In this document: positions 14,221 to 21,780 of the stretch, one piece after another | Layout of the letters: the number at the start of each line of letters is the position of its first letter | How positions within the stretch are numbered: position 1 is the first letter of the stretch | From: Sporichthyaceae bacterium | Lineage (GTDB): Bacteria > Actinomycetota > Actinomycetes > Sporichthyales > Sporichthyaceae | Reading direction: 5' to 3' | Length of the DNA stretch: 34,455 bases | Assembly (NCBI GenBank): GCA_036493475.1 | Contig: DASXPS010000158.1 | Location: forward strand, 1 to 34,455 | Made by a program: the position numbers and the translations under genes | The notes under the pieces: model-generated | Databases searched by the model: none | Seen by the model: the letters and a program-made list of their open reading frames with translations, nothing else | What the model was told of the DNA's origin: nothing

Positions 14221-14748
14221 ATGCGCGCCCGCAGTCCGCAGTTCGCCGCGCTCGCAGTGACCGTCGTGGTCGTCGGCGGCGGCGCGACGTTGGGGTGGCA
14301 CCACTGGCACGGCTCGGACGACAACCAGTCCGCGCCGAGCAGCACGCAGCCCACCCCGGCGGATGCACATCAGGTCGCCCAGGCGCTGGCGAAGATGCCG
14401 AGCAAGCCACAGGATCTGATCGCCACCGACGTGCGCTCGGCGATCGGCACCCAGGCGAAGCAGGCCCTGCCGGCCGGTGCCACGGTCACCGCCAACGAGG
14501 CCACCTGGCACCCCGACGGCCTGGGTGGCGGCACGATCACCGCGACGGTCACCGCCCCCGGCGCGCCGACCACCGTCTACACGGTGATGATGATCAAGGA
14601 GCCGACCGGCTGGAAGGTGGTCGGCACGGTGCCGATGACACCGTCCGCGCCCAAGGAGCCGGTGGCCCCGAAGCCACCCGCCGCGCCCAACCCGTTGCCG
14701 CCTGCACCGACCACCCCGGCTCAACCCCCGAAGGCGGACACGCAATGA
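14221..14748 (+). CDS. Membrane-anchored exported protein of unknown function
   Basis: The product has 175 residues; GGGGAGGAAG before ATG 14221 is an excellent ribosome site. An N-terminal hydrophobic helix (FAALAVTVVVVGGGATLGW) is followed by HHWHGSDD, with no lipobox, so it is likely an uncleaved anchor or a Sec signal. A Ser/Thr/Pro linker (about 38-55) precedes a globular part (about 56-140) of helix plus strands, ending in VYTVMMIKEPTGWKVVGTVP. This last strand pair, with W-K-V, resembles the end of small cystatin/NTF2-like extracellular domains, but I cannot name the family. The C-terminal 35 residues are Pro/Ala-rich (KEPVAPKPPAAPNPLPPAP). The stop overlaps the start of the large hydrolase-like gene, so the two proteins may act together outside the cell. 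Confidence 0.75.
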   Translation: MRARSPQFAALAVTVVVVGGGATLGWHHWHGSDDNQSAPSSTQPTPADAHQVAQALAKMPSKPQDLIATDVRSAIGTQAKQALPAGATVTANEATWHPDGLGGGTITATVTAPGAPTTVYTVMMIKEPTGWKVVGTVPMTPSAPKEPVAPKPPAAPNPLPPAPTTPAQPPKADTQ

Positions 14749-16895
14749 GGCGCCACCTGCGGCTGGGCCTGGGGGCATTGGCGGTGCTGAGCCTCACCCT
14801 GCCCACGGTCACGTTGGCCCGGGCCGCGAGCAGCGGCGCCCCGGAGGCGGCGGCGTGCGGGCAGATCGAACCCGCCCCGATTCTCGAGCGCGCCGACGAC
14901 GGCTCGAAGATCAAGTCCCGGCCGGACCGGCGCGGCGTGTACGTGCCGATCATCATGGTCCCGGACTGGACCGGGCGGTCCAAGCACGACGCCACCCGCA
15001 CCGGGGACTTCTCCGTCCCCATCGACATGAGCACCAGCGGCACCCCGCCGCCCGCGCGCCGCGCCTCGCTGATCGGGCAGTTGCAGCAGATCCCCGGCGC
15101 GGCGGTCTACACGTTCGACTACCGGGGCAGCGCGGGCAAATGGGTGGACGACCCGGCCATCGGCCCCGCGCTGGGTGACGCCATCGACTGCGTGACCGCA
15201 GCGCTCGGGCAGAAGGCGATCCTGATCACCCATGGGCTGGGCGGCGCGGCCGCGCGGTACGCCGTGGCCGGTCAGGTCGCCGGGCACGACCGCGGCAACG
15301 AGGTCACCACGGTGATCGGTTTCGGCAGCGCGCAGAACGGTTCGCAGTTGGCGGACCTGACCAATACCGGGGTGGGCACCACTGCCTCCGAGCCGCGCAT
15401 CCTGTCCCGGCTGCTGCTCGGGGCATGCGCCGGGTTGGCCCCAACCAAGTTCGATCCCTACTCCCCCTGCGGGTCGATCCCGCCGGAGGCGGCCGCGATC
15501 GGCAGCAGCGGCGCGGCGGCCAGCTACGCGGCCGGGTCGGCCGCGCTTACCGGGTTGCTGCCCTACCCGCCCAACGTCGCGCTGGACGCGTTCGCCGGTG
15601 ACGTACAGGTGAAGGCGCCGAACCTGGGTTGGTTCAACCTGCGCCCGTTCCGCACCGACCAGATCTCCCTGGGCGACCTGGCCACCAGCACCGCCGCAGT
15701 GACCCTCGCCGCCCGTTCCCAGCTGCGGTCCACCTGCTCGTTCACCCTCAGCGCCTTCGGCACCGGCAACCAGAGTGTGGGGATGCGCCTGGACGACGCC
15801 ACCGCACCCCAACTCGGCCCGGTCTGGGCCTCCACGGTGCGCCAGTGCTACGCCGCCGACCTGCCGCGGATCAGTGAGTTCGCGGACAGTGTGACCGCCA
15901 TCATCTCCAAGGAGATCCGTAACCGGCAGCCGCTGGACACCTCCGAGCTGGAGTCGTTGCCGGTGCCCGCGCTCTGTGGGCATCCCGCGGGAAACCTCGT
16001 CGGCGGCTACCTACCGAACGTCCCGCCGGACCAGGGGCAGGTGGCATTGGCGTCCACGCTGGACCCCAGCCGGTTCAAGGACTACACGGTGTTCGGGGAC
16101 ATCACCGGCGACGGCGTGCCGGACACCGTGGTGGTGCTCAAGTGCAGCGACGCCAACGGCGAGGGCGCGGATGCGGTGGCCGCGTACGACAGCCAGGCGA
16201 GCCTGCTCGGCTACGTCAGTCTGGACACGGTGACCGGCCGGCCGCGCAACGAGATCTACCGGGTCAGCGTCGACAAAGAAGTCGGCAAGATCAACTGGCG
16301 CACCGATCGGGACACCGACTCGGGGTGCTGCCCCACGCTGGACGTCGCGGCCACCTTCACCTACGACACCAGTACCGGCGGGCTGAAGGCGGACAAGCTG
16401 CAGACGTTCAACGAGACCGAGATCGCCGCGGCACTGTTCGACGCCGCGCGCACTGGCAAGGTGGACAAGAAGGTCGCCGCGACGGCCCCGACGGAGATCC
16501 TCAACGCGATGATCGCGGCCAACCGGGACACCGGCGCCTTCCGCTCGCTGACCTGCTACGGGCCGTCCCCCGATGACACGTCGTGGCCGATTGTGGCCAG
16601 GGCGGATTTCGGCGAGAACTGGCCGCCCAACGATGGCCTTCGGCACGGCGACCGGTTCTGCCTGATCAAGTTGGGCGCCACCGGGGCCGGGCCCGCGCCC
16701 GCCCCGGATGGGCCGGGCGTCGTTCCGCCGGATGAACCGGAGCGGTACGCCCTGCTCGGCCTGGAGCACACCGGCTACCGCCAGTGGGAGGCCGTGGAGT
16801 TCCGACTGCCCGGCGACCAGCAGCCGACCAATCCGGACGGTGGCGGCGGGATCTTCGGCACGCCGCGACCGGGTGGCGGCCCGCTGTTCCCCTGA
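14745..16895 (+). CDS. Large secreted alpha/beta-hydrolase-like protein lacking the nucleophile serine
   Basis: The product has 716 residues. A clear signal peptide (LGLGALAVLSLTLPTVTLAR, AxA near 26-28) targets it outside. Residues about 60-190 follow the lipase/PGAP1-like layout: VPIIMVPDWTG as the strand before the oxyanion loop, VYTFDYRGSAGKW, and AILITHGLGGAAARYAVAG at the nucleophile elbow. In active relatives that elbow is G-H-S-h-G-G; here it is T-H-G-L-G-G with Gly164 in place of Ser. A downstream segment, FGDITGDGVPDTVVVL (about residue 452), resembles a calcium-binding FG-GAP/dockerin-like loop. Ten or more Cys suggest disulfides. It overlaps the anchored protein gene (ATGA). It may be a non-catalytic binding protein. 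A frameshift is unlikely because the frame is open throughout. Confidence 0.72.
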   Translation: MRRHLRLGLGALAVLSLTLPTVTLARAASSGAPEAAACGQIEPAPILERADDGSKIKSRPDRRGVYVPIIMVPDWTGRSKHDATRTGDFSVPIDMSTSGTPPPARRASLIGQLQQIPGAAVYTFDYRGSAGKWVDDPAIGPALGDAIDCVTAALGQKAILITHGLGGAAARYAVAGQVAGHDRGNEVTTVIGFGSAQNGSQLADLTNTGVGTTASEPRILSRLLLGACAGLAPTKFDPYSPCGSIPPEAAAIGSSGAAASYAAGSAALTGLLPYPPNVALDAFAGDVQVKAPNLGWFNLRPFRTDQISLGDLATSTAAVTLAARSQLRSTCSFTLSAFGTGNQSVGMRLDDATAPQLGPVWASTVRQCYAADLPRISEFADSVTAIISKEIRNRQPLDTSELESLPVPALCGHPAGNLVGGYLPNVPPDQGQVALASTLDPSRFKDYTVFGDITGDGVPDTVVVLKCSDANGEGADAVAAYDSQASLLGYVSLDTVTGRPRNEIYRVSVDKEVGKINWRTDRDTDSGCCPTLDVAATFTYDTSTGGLKADKLQTFNETEIAAALFDAARTGKVDKKVAATAPTEILNAMIAANRDTGAFRSLTCYGPSPDDTSWPIVARADFGENWPPNDGLRHGDRFCLIKLGATGAGPAPAPDGPGVVPPDEPERYALLGLEHTGYRQWEAVEFRLPGDQQPTNPDGGGGIFGTPRPGGGPLFP

Positions 16896-16969
16896 GCCGA
16901 AAAAAGCCTGCGGTACAGGGAATTCCGAGCCAATGGCCGGCGTGGATGCAGTGAGTTCCCGGCGGGGTT

Positions 16970-16995
16970 TCATCCGAGGTCAGCCGTTCGGATGA
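16970..16995. other. 8-base hairpin in the gap before the secreted esterase gene
   Basis: TCATCCGA (16970-16977) and TCGGATGA (16988-16995) pair perfectly around a 10-base loop. It lies in the 253-base gap between two plus-strand genes, 75 bases after the hydrolase-like stop and about 150 before ATG 17149. It may end the upstream transcript or be part of the esterase leader. TTACGT (17056-17061) and TAGCGT (17081-17086) further on are weak promoter-like hexamers at a spacing (19) longer than usual. Nothing else is recognised in this gap. Confidence 0.4.
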
Positions 16996-17148
16996 CCTTG
17001 AGCCGGCCGTTTTCCAAGGCTTGTCGAAAGATCTTCCCGAACGCACACCTGTCACTTACGTTCTCGACGTGGCCGCGGGTTAGCGTGGCACACACCACAA
17101 CGCCGCGGGCGTCGCACGGGGGTGCGCACGCCGGCTCGGGGGGTTCGC

Positions 17149-18117
17149 ATGCCGAAATTACCCGTGACCCTGACTGCTGCAACCGCCTTGGTTGGTGGCA
17201 TGCTCACCGCCGCGGTCGCGATGCCGACCACGGGATCTGCCGCCGCCACGGCGGTACATCCTGCGTCTGCCCCGTCAGCCGCCGGGCAAACCACCCCAAT
17301 GTTGGCGTCGACCACCGCGTCCGCCACATCCGGCGTGTCCGTCAAGCACTTCAACTACGGCAAGCACACGCGCAACGACATCGACGTCTTCGCGCCTGCC
17401 ACGGTGGCGGCGGCGCCGCACGGCACCGATTTGCGGCCGGCGGTGATCCTGGTGCACGGCGGATCCTGGACGCACGGCAGCAAGACGAGCATGTACGGCG
17501 CGGCCCGCCAAATGGTCGGGCAGGGCTATGTGGCGTTCCCGATGAGCTATCGATTCGCCCAGGACAGCTCGTACCCGGCCGGGCGCGAGGACGTGCAGGC
17601 CGCGGTCAAGTGGGTGAAGGGACACTCCGACGCGCTGCACGTGGACCCGCACAAGATCGTGGTGTTGGGCAGCTCGGCGGGTGGCGAGCTGGCCGCCTCG
17701 GCGCTCACCTGGGGGGACGGCAGCCGCTACGGCGCCGGGTTGATCACCCTGTCCGCGCCGATGGACCTGGGCCTGGTGGCGGCCAACACCACCCACACCG
17801 CGGGCTCGGCCAAGCTCGCCCGGACCGTCACCGACACCCTGCTGAACTGTCTGCCGCTGAAGTGCGGGAAGGCGTTCGACCGGGACGACGCGGCCGAGCA
17901 CCTGGACCACCGCGACCCGGCGGTGCTGTCGTTCGCCTCGACCGATGAGTGGGTGGACAACCGCAGCACCATCCGCTTCCATCAGGTCGCCGTCAAGCAC
18001 CACGTGCCGTCCGAGCTGCACATGATCGACGGCGACAAGCACGGCATGGACTACTGGGACAAGGCGTGGCCGACGATCAAGTCGTGGCTGAAACAGCGGT
18101 TCGCCGCCATCAGCTGA
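17149..18117 (+). CDS. Secreted alpha/beta hydrolase / carboxylesterase (BD-FAE/hormone-sensitive-lipase-like)
   Basis: The product has 322 residues from ATG 17149, which follows a GGGGGG stretch; a GTG at 17122 would add nine residues. A Sec signal peptide is present (LPVTLTAATALVGGMLTAAVA), followed by an Ala/Ser/Thr-rich spacer. The esterase core is intact: LVHGGSW with His103-Gly-Gly forming the oxyanion hole, VVLGSSAGGELAAS with nucleophile Ser176, an Asp in STDEWVD, and His298 in DGDKHGMDYW. It would cleave ester bonds of lipids or acetylated polymers outside the cell. Two Cys (NCLPLKCGKAF) near 230 may form a disulfide in a lid loop. It converges on the GT-C-like gene, sharing a palindrome at the stops. 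Confidence 0.9.
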   Translation: MPKLPVTLTAATALVGGMLTAAVAMPTTGSAAATAVHPASAPSAAGQTTPMLASTTASATSGVSVKHFNYGKHTRNDIDVFAPATVAAAPHGTDLRPAVILVHGGSWTHGSKTSMYGAARQMVGQGYVAFPMSYRFAQDSSYPAGREDVQAAVKWVKGHSDALHVDPHKIVVLGSSAGGELAASALTWGDGSRYGAGLITLSAPMDLGLVAANTTHTAGSAKLARTVTDTLLNCLPLKCGKAFDRDDAAEHLDHRDPAVLSFASTDEWVDNRSTIRFHQVAVKHHVPSELHMIDGDKHGMDYWDKAWPTIKSWLKQRFAAIS

Positions 18118-18128
18118 CGTTACGTCAG
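18114..18128. terminator. 15-base palindrome containing both convergent stop codons
   Basis: CTGACGT (18114-18120), one T, ACGTCAG (18122-18128) is a perfect inverted repeat. The TGA of the plus-strand esterase (18115-18117) and the TGA of the minus-strand gene (18127-18125) lie inside the two arms. As RNA it would fold as a 5-base stem with a 5-base loop in either direction. It is likely a minimal bidirectional transcription end, though short and without a T-run. Confidence 0.5.
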
Positions 18129-19657
18129 TTGTGTTGCCACACCTCGACCAGACCGCGTGGGCGGGTGACCGCGATGCGGGTGTAGTCCGTGGCCAGTTCG
18201 GCGCGGGTCGCGGCCAGCACGTCCGCGACCGGGCCCGGTCGGACCTGCTCGGTGCCGATCAGCAGCACGAACTCGATAGCCGGGTGGGCTGCGCCCAAAT
18301 GCACGCGCGGGGGCACCGCAGGTAGCCCGACCAGCATCGGATCGATCATCCGGCGTGGGTCGGTGCCGGCCCGGAATTGCGTCGGGAAGTAGTCGAACTC
18401 CGCCTCGTAGTGCCCGACGTCCACGGCGTGCACCTGCGCGGCCAGTTGGCTGGAAAGGTGACGCAGCGGATCCCAGTGCCCGTTGCGTCCGGCGTCCGGA
18501 CCGAACTCGGCGAAGCGCAGCGCGACCAGCGTCGAGTTCGGGCGCAGGAATTGCGCGGCGCGGGCGTACTCGTCGGCCAGCTGATTCTCCTGGCGCAGGG
18601 TCGGCACCCGGATCGCGGCCAGGGCGACCAGCGCGACCAGGGATGCGCCCGCGACGGTGTGCGCGGCCCGGCGCGGGATCGGGCGGGCAGCGAGCCAGAG
18701 CAGGCCGAGCAGCACCGGGAACAGGCTCAGCCGATCGTTGATCAATCCGAAGGCCACGCCGAAGCTGTCCGGCGCGGCCAGGTAGAGCACCGTGGCCGCG
18801 ACGCCGGCCCACGCCACCGCACGTGCGTCCCGGGCGTAGCACGTACGGGTGCGGAGGACGACGGCGAGCAGCACCAGCGCCAACCCGACGCCGACCACGT
18901 TCTCCCACCGGGAGTAGGTGACCAGCGGGGTGTGCAGGGTGATCAGCCCGAGCAGCAGGCCCGGTGAGCCGTTCCAGGTCGGGCCGCTGCCCTGCGTGGT
19001 GTGCGCGGCGTAGGCCACGGTGAGCGCGACGCCGGGCAGTGCGGCGGCCGTCCCGGCCAGCAGCGTGCGCGCGCGGCGCGGACCCACGAGCGTTTGCGCG
19101 GCGAGGAACACCAGCGCCAGCGCGAACGGCACCAGGTGCAGGAACCAGGTCGCGACCAGGGTCACCGCCAGCGCGGCGGTCCGGCCGGGCCGCCAATCCG
19201 GCGCGGCGCGCAGCGCCAGGCCCACCGCACCCAGGCAGCCGACCAAGCCCAGGCAGAAACTGTAGAAGCCGTAGAAGTACAGGTAGTTGAACGCGAACGG
19301 CAGCGCGGCCAGACCCAACCAGCCCTGCTCGGGATGCAGCGCGCGGATCGCATAGCGCAGCACAAGCGGCAGGCCGACCACGCAGGCCACCTCGACGACG
19401 GTCTCCGCGGCGCGCACCGTGGTCAGCTTGACCAGCCCGGCGAGGATCAGACTTCCGCCGAGGTTCGGCGTCGGGAACCAGTTCAGCCGGTAATAGTGCG
19501 CGTACAGCGGCTCGTGGTGATCGACCAGGGCCACCGCACCCAGCACGTGCGCCGGTCCGTCCACCGTGTGCGGCGGCCAGATCGCTACCGCCGCGCCCAC
19601 CGCGAGCACCGACAACCAAAACATCGCGTCAACCGCCGAGGTGCGACGGACCGCCAT
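18125..19657 (-). CDS. Large polytopic membrane protein, GT-C glycosyltransferase-like
   Basis: The product has 510 residues with roughly ten to eleven membrane helices over the first 340 residues, followed by a soluble C-terminal part of about 170 residues. The opening helix is followed by WPPHTVDGPAHVLGAVALVDH, an acidic extracytoplasmic loop with the D-x-x-x-H arrangement typical of GT-C enzymes, which use polyprenyl-phosphate sugars. Later helices include LPFAFNYLYFYGFYSFCLGL and VTLVATWFLHLVPFALALVF. The C-terminal domain contains FLRPNSTLVALRF and ends in ITRIAV-like strands, as in mannosyl/arabinosyltransferase-like hypothetical proteins. No named family is certain, and activity is inference. 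ATG 19657 begins the first helix. It is convergent with the esterase; the 153-base gap upstream holds a long inverted repeat. Confidence 0.7.
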   Translation of the reverse strand: MAVRRTSAVDAMFWLSVLAVGAAVAIWPPHTVDGPAHVLGAVALVDHHEPLYAHYYRLNWFPTPNLGGSLILAGLVKLTTVRAAETVVEVACVVGLPLVLRYAIRALHPEQGWLGLAALPFAFNYLYFYGFYSFCLGLVGCLGAVGLALRAAPDWRPGRTAALAVTLVATWFLHLVPFALALVFLAAQTLVGPRRARTLLAGTAAALPGVALTVAYAAHTTQGSGPTWNGSPGLLLGLITLHTPLVTYSRWENVVGVGLALVLLAVVLRTRTCYARDARAVAWAGVAATVLYLAAPDSFGVAFGLINDRLSLFPVLLGLLWLAARPIPRRAAHTVAGASLVALVALAAIRVPTLRQENQLADEYARAAQFLRPNSTLVALRFAEFGPDAGRNGHWDPLRHLSSQLAAQVHAVDVGHYEAEFDYFPTQFRAGTDPRRMIDPMLVGLPAVPPRVHLGAAHPAIEFVLLIGTEQVRPGPVADVLAATRAELATDYTRIAVTRPRGLVEVWQHN

Positions 19658-19691
19658 TTGCGCACTATCTCAGGCAGCGCGCCCCCACCCA

Positions 19692-19764
19692 GCGCATGTC
19701 ATGCGCAATGAGGCCTTGTCAGCCGTCCAGACGAACGACAAGGCCCTCGTGGCCATGACATGCG
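19692..19764. repeat. 72-base composite inverted repeat in an intergenic gap
   Basis: Left arm 19693-19720 and right arm 19737-19764 are complementary at 22 of 28 positions around a 16-base loop. The outer 11 bases (CGCATGTCATG against CATGACATGCG) and inner 9 bases (GGCCTTGTC against GACAAGGCC) are perfect. The left outer arm is itself part of a perfect palindrome, GCGCATGTCATGCGC (19692-19706), and ATGTCATGCG occurs again at 19778-19787. It sits between the starts/ends of two minus-strand genes. It could be a terminator, a processed RNA hairpin or a miniature mobile palindrome. Confidence 0.8.
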
Positions 19765-19810
19765 TTCCCCGGAACGGATGTCATGCGGTCGCTGCCGGCG
19801 GTCAGCGCGG

Positions 19811-20245
19811 CTAGCCGGCGAGGGCAGGCTCGGCGGGGGTGGGGGTGACCAGGCCCGCGACCTCGGCGGGAGTGCTCTGGCGGTAGGCGTGGGCAGGGAC
19901 GCCCTGGCGGACCAGCAGGCGGGACAGCCGCACCGGGCCGCGGCCGGCGGCGGGGACCGCTTCCAGGCCGGGCTGGTGGTGCACCACCCAGATCTTCCGG
20001 GTCGGCAGCCAGGACGCGTTGCGAGTCAGAAATCGCAAGGTTTCGCGACGACCGGCGCGGGAATGCCCCGACCAACCGAGGAAGACCGCGACATAGGGTT
20101 CGACGGTGCGGACGTAGGCAATCGGCTGCACATCGACCTCAAGATCGCCGACCGCGGCAATCTGGCTGCCTACTGCGGCGGCCTGCCGGCTGGTGAAGCC
20201 GGTGCTGGCCGCGTAGGCGACGAGCACTCGCGCAGACATGTGCAT
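19811..20245 (-). CDS. Flavodoxin-like domain protein
   Basis: The product has 144 residues from ATG 20245 (AAGGG a few bases upstream); ATG 20239 is an alternative. The first strand and phosphate loop, VLVAYAASTGFTSRQAAAVG, match the flavodoxin pattern in which S-x-T-G-x-T binds the FMN phosphate. A second strand, VDVQPIAYVRTVEPY, and AVFLGWSGHSRAGRRETLRF, then KIWVVHHQPG, correspond to the VhhGSshYhG..h....F.... and PVWLF.SGP strands of protoporphyrinogen-oxidase-type flavodoxins (Flavodoxin_5-like). The FMN-stacking aromatic appears as Trp in LGWSG. It is cytoplasmic and alone, with no reductase partner nearby. Redox function is inferred from the fold. Confidence 0.65.
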   Translation of the reverse strand: MHMSARVLVAYAASTGFTSRQAAAVGSQIAAVGDLEVDVQPIAYVRTVEPYVAVFLGWSGHSRAGRRETLRFLTRNASWLPTRKIWVVHHQPGLEAVPAAGRGPVRLSRLLVRQGVPAHAYRQSTPAEVAGLVTPTPAEPALAG

Positions 20246-20271
20246 CAACCCTTGGTGCTAGACGTCCCGTT

Positions 20272-20300
20272 GCGTCGACCCACCCTGACGGGGTCGACGC
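20272..20300. promoter_or_regulatory. 10-base perfect inverted repeat upstream of the flavodoxin-like gene
   Basis: GCGTCGACCC (20272-20281) and GGGTCGACGC (20291-20300) are exact complements around 9 bases. The repeat lies 27 bases upstream of the flavodoxin-like start, where its leader or promoter would be; TATTCT on the minus strand (20341-20336) is a possible -10 just beyond it. It may be an operator or a leader hairpin. The rest of this 251-base gap (to 20496) shows only the aminotransferase promoter element. Confidence 0.5.
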
Positions 20301-20484
20301 TGCCGCAAATGCGACCGTCTCGCCACCGATTTCCAAGAATAGCTTGAGAAAAGGCATTGTGGGGGCCAAGCCGGTCACTTGTTACATCGGCAGTGTCGAC
20401 GCCGTTCTTGACCCTGGCACAAGTTCATCTTCGGGGTTGCCGTACGCACCAGTAATTCACCCACGCGTCGGCCGGGCGCCCACC

Positions 20485-20490
20485 TAAGAT
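20485..20490 (+). promoter_or_regulatory. -10 element giving a leaderless aminotransferase mRNA
   Basis: TAAGAT at 20485-20490 is a near-consensus -10 hexamer ending six bases before the GTG at 20497. There is no ribosome site in the 30 bases before the GTG. Transcription starting seven bases after the hexamer would begin exactly at the start codon, the usual arrangement of leaderless genes in actinomycetes. No convincing -35 is present. Confidence 0.6.
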
Positions 20491-20496
20491 CTGCTG

Positions 20497-21708
20497 GTGG
20501 AGATCACTCAGTCCAACAAGTTGGCGAACGTCGCCTACGACGTCCGCGGCCCGGTGCTCGAGGAGGCCAACCGTCTCGAGCAGACCGGTCACCGCATCCT
20601 GAAGCTCAACATCGGCAATCCGGCCCCGTTCGGCTTCGACGCCCCCGACGACATCGTCGCCGCGATCGTGCGCAATTTGCCCAACGCCTCCGGCTACTCC
20701 GACTCCAAGGGCCTGTTCTCCGCACGCACCGCTGTCGCCCAGTACTACACCGCCCTCGGCGTGGACGACGTCGACGTCGACTCGATCTACCTGGGCAATG
20801 GCGTCTCCGAGCTGATTGCCATGGCCCTGCAGGCGCTGCTGAACACCGGGGACGAGATTTTGGTGCCGGCCCCCGACTACCCGCTGTGGACGGCGGTGTC
20901 CACGCTGGCCGGCGGCCGCCCGGTGCACTACCTGTGTGACGAGGGCGCCGACTGGATGCCCGACCTGGCCGACGTCGAGGCCAAGATCACCGAGCGCACC
21001 AGGGCCCTGGTGGTGATCAACCCGAACAACCCGACCGGCGCGGTGTACTCCCGCGACGTGCTCGAGGGCCTGGCCGCGATTGCCCGTCGGCACAACCTGG
21101 TGCTGTTCTCCGACGAGATCTACGACCGCATCGTCTACGACGACGCCGTGCACGTGCCGATGGCCGTGGTCGCCCCGGACGTCCTCACCATCACGTTCGG
21201 CGGGCTGTCCAAGTGCTATCGGGTGGCCGGCTTCCGCTCCGGTTGGGCGGTGGTCACCGGCCCCCGGCAGCACGCGCGCAGCTACCTCGAGGGCATGACG
21301 ATCCTGGCCAATATGCGGCTGTGCGCGAACGTGCCGTCGCAGTGGGCGATCCAGACCGCGCTGTCCTCCGCGCACGGCATCGACGATCTGGTGTTGCCCG
21401 GCGGTCGACTGCTCGAGCAGCGCGACATCACCTACGAGATGCTCAACGCGATTCCGGGCGTCTCCTGCGTCAAGCCCAAGGGCGCGCTGTATTGCTTCCC
21501 GCGGCTGGACCCGAAGGTGCACCCGATCGTGGACGACGAACGGCTGTGCTTGGACCTGCTGCGCAGTGAACGGATCCTGTTGGTGCAGGGCCGGGGCTTC
21601 AACTGGCCGACGCCGGATCACCTGCGCATCGTCACGCTGCCGCACACCGACGACCTGCGCGAGGCGCTCACCCGCATCGCCCGGTTCCTCAGCACCTACA
21701 AGCAATAG
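20497..21708 (+). CDS. alaA: Pyridoxal-phosphate aminotransferase, AlaA-type (glutamate-pyruvate)
   Basis: The product has 403 residues, the usual length for class I aminotransferases. The start MEITQSNKLANVAYDVRGPV, with a long N-terminal stretch leading to ILKLNIGNPAPFGF, is characteristic of the AlaA branch, which makes alanine from pyruvate and glutamate. Key sites: YLGNGVSELI near 92-101 (phosphate/ring contacts), NPNNPTGAVY near 172, SDEIYDRIVYD (cofactor Asp and Tyr), FGGLSKCYRVAGFRSGW with Schiff-base Lys239, and the substrate-binding Arg in DHLRIVTLP. It is cytoplasmic. It stands alone, with a probable leaderless start and a strong terminator 18 bases after its stop. Exact substrate preference is by family similarity. 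Confidence 0.92.
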   Translation: MEITQSNKLANVAYDVRGPVLEEANRLEQTGHRILKLNIGNPAPFGFDAPDDIVAAIVRNLPNASGYSDSKGLFSARTAVAQYYTALGVDDVDVDSIYLGNGVSELIAMALQALLNTGDEILVPAPDYPLWTAVSTLAGGRPVHYLCDEGADWMPDLADVEAKITERTRALVVINPNNPTGAVYSRDVLEGLAAIARRHNLVLFSDEIYDRIVYDDAVHVPMAVVAPDVLTITFGGLSKCYRVAGFRSGWAVVTGPRQHARSYLEGMTILANMRLCANVPSQWAIQTALSSAHGIDDLVLPGGRLLEQRDITYEMLNAIPGVSCVKPKGALYCFPRLDPKVHPIVDDERLCLDLLRSERILLVQGRGFNWPTPDHLRIVTLPHTDDLREALTRIARFLSTYKQ

Positions 21709-21725
21709 AGCCGAGCGTGCGCCCG

Positions 21726-21780
21726 GCGCACAGAAACGCCGCGGTCGGGAATCTGCTGACCGCGGCGTTTCTTTGTGCGC
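21726..21780. terminator. Strong bidirectional terminator between convergent genes
   Basis: AGAAACGCCGCGGTC (21732-21746) and GACCGCGGCGTTTCT (21758-21772) form a perfect 15-base stem with an 11-base loop, extended by GCGCACA (21726-21732) with TGTGCGC (21774-21780) across a small bulge. It fills the whole gap between the aminotransferase stop and the stop of the minus-strand gene at 21781. The stem base is A/T-rich on both sides (AGAAA and TTTCT), suiting termination in either direction. Confidence 0.92.

Noticed and set aside
16896-17148. Possible cyclic-di-AMP (ydaO-type) riboswitch before the secreted esterase gene
   Set aside because: Such riboswitches often precede secreted cell-wall hydrolases in actinomycetes, but the conserved core elements could not be matched; only an 8-base hairpin is clear.
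20425-21705. 426-residue minus-strand open frame opposite the aminotransferase
   Set aside because: Same shadow composition, no start signal, and the plus-strand gene keeps every PLP-site motif.
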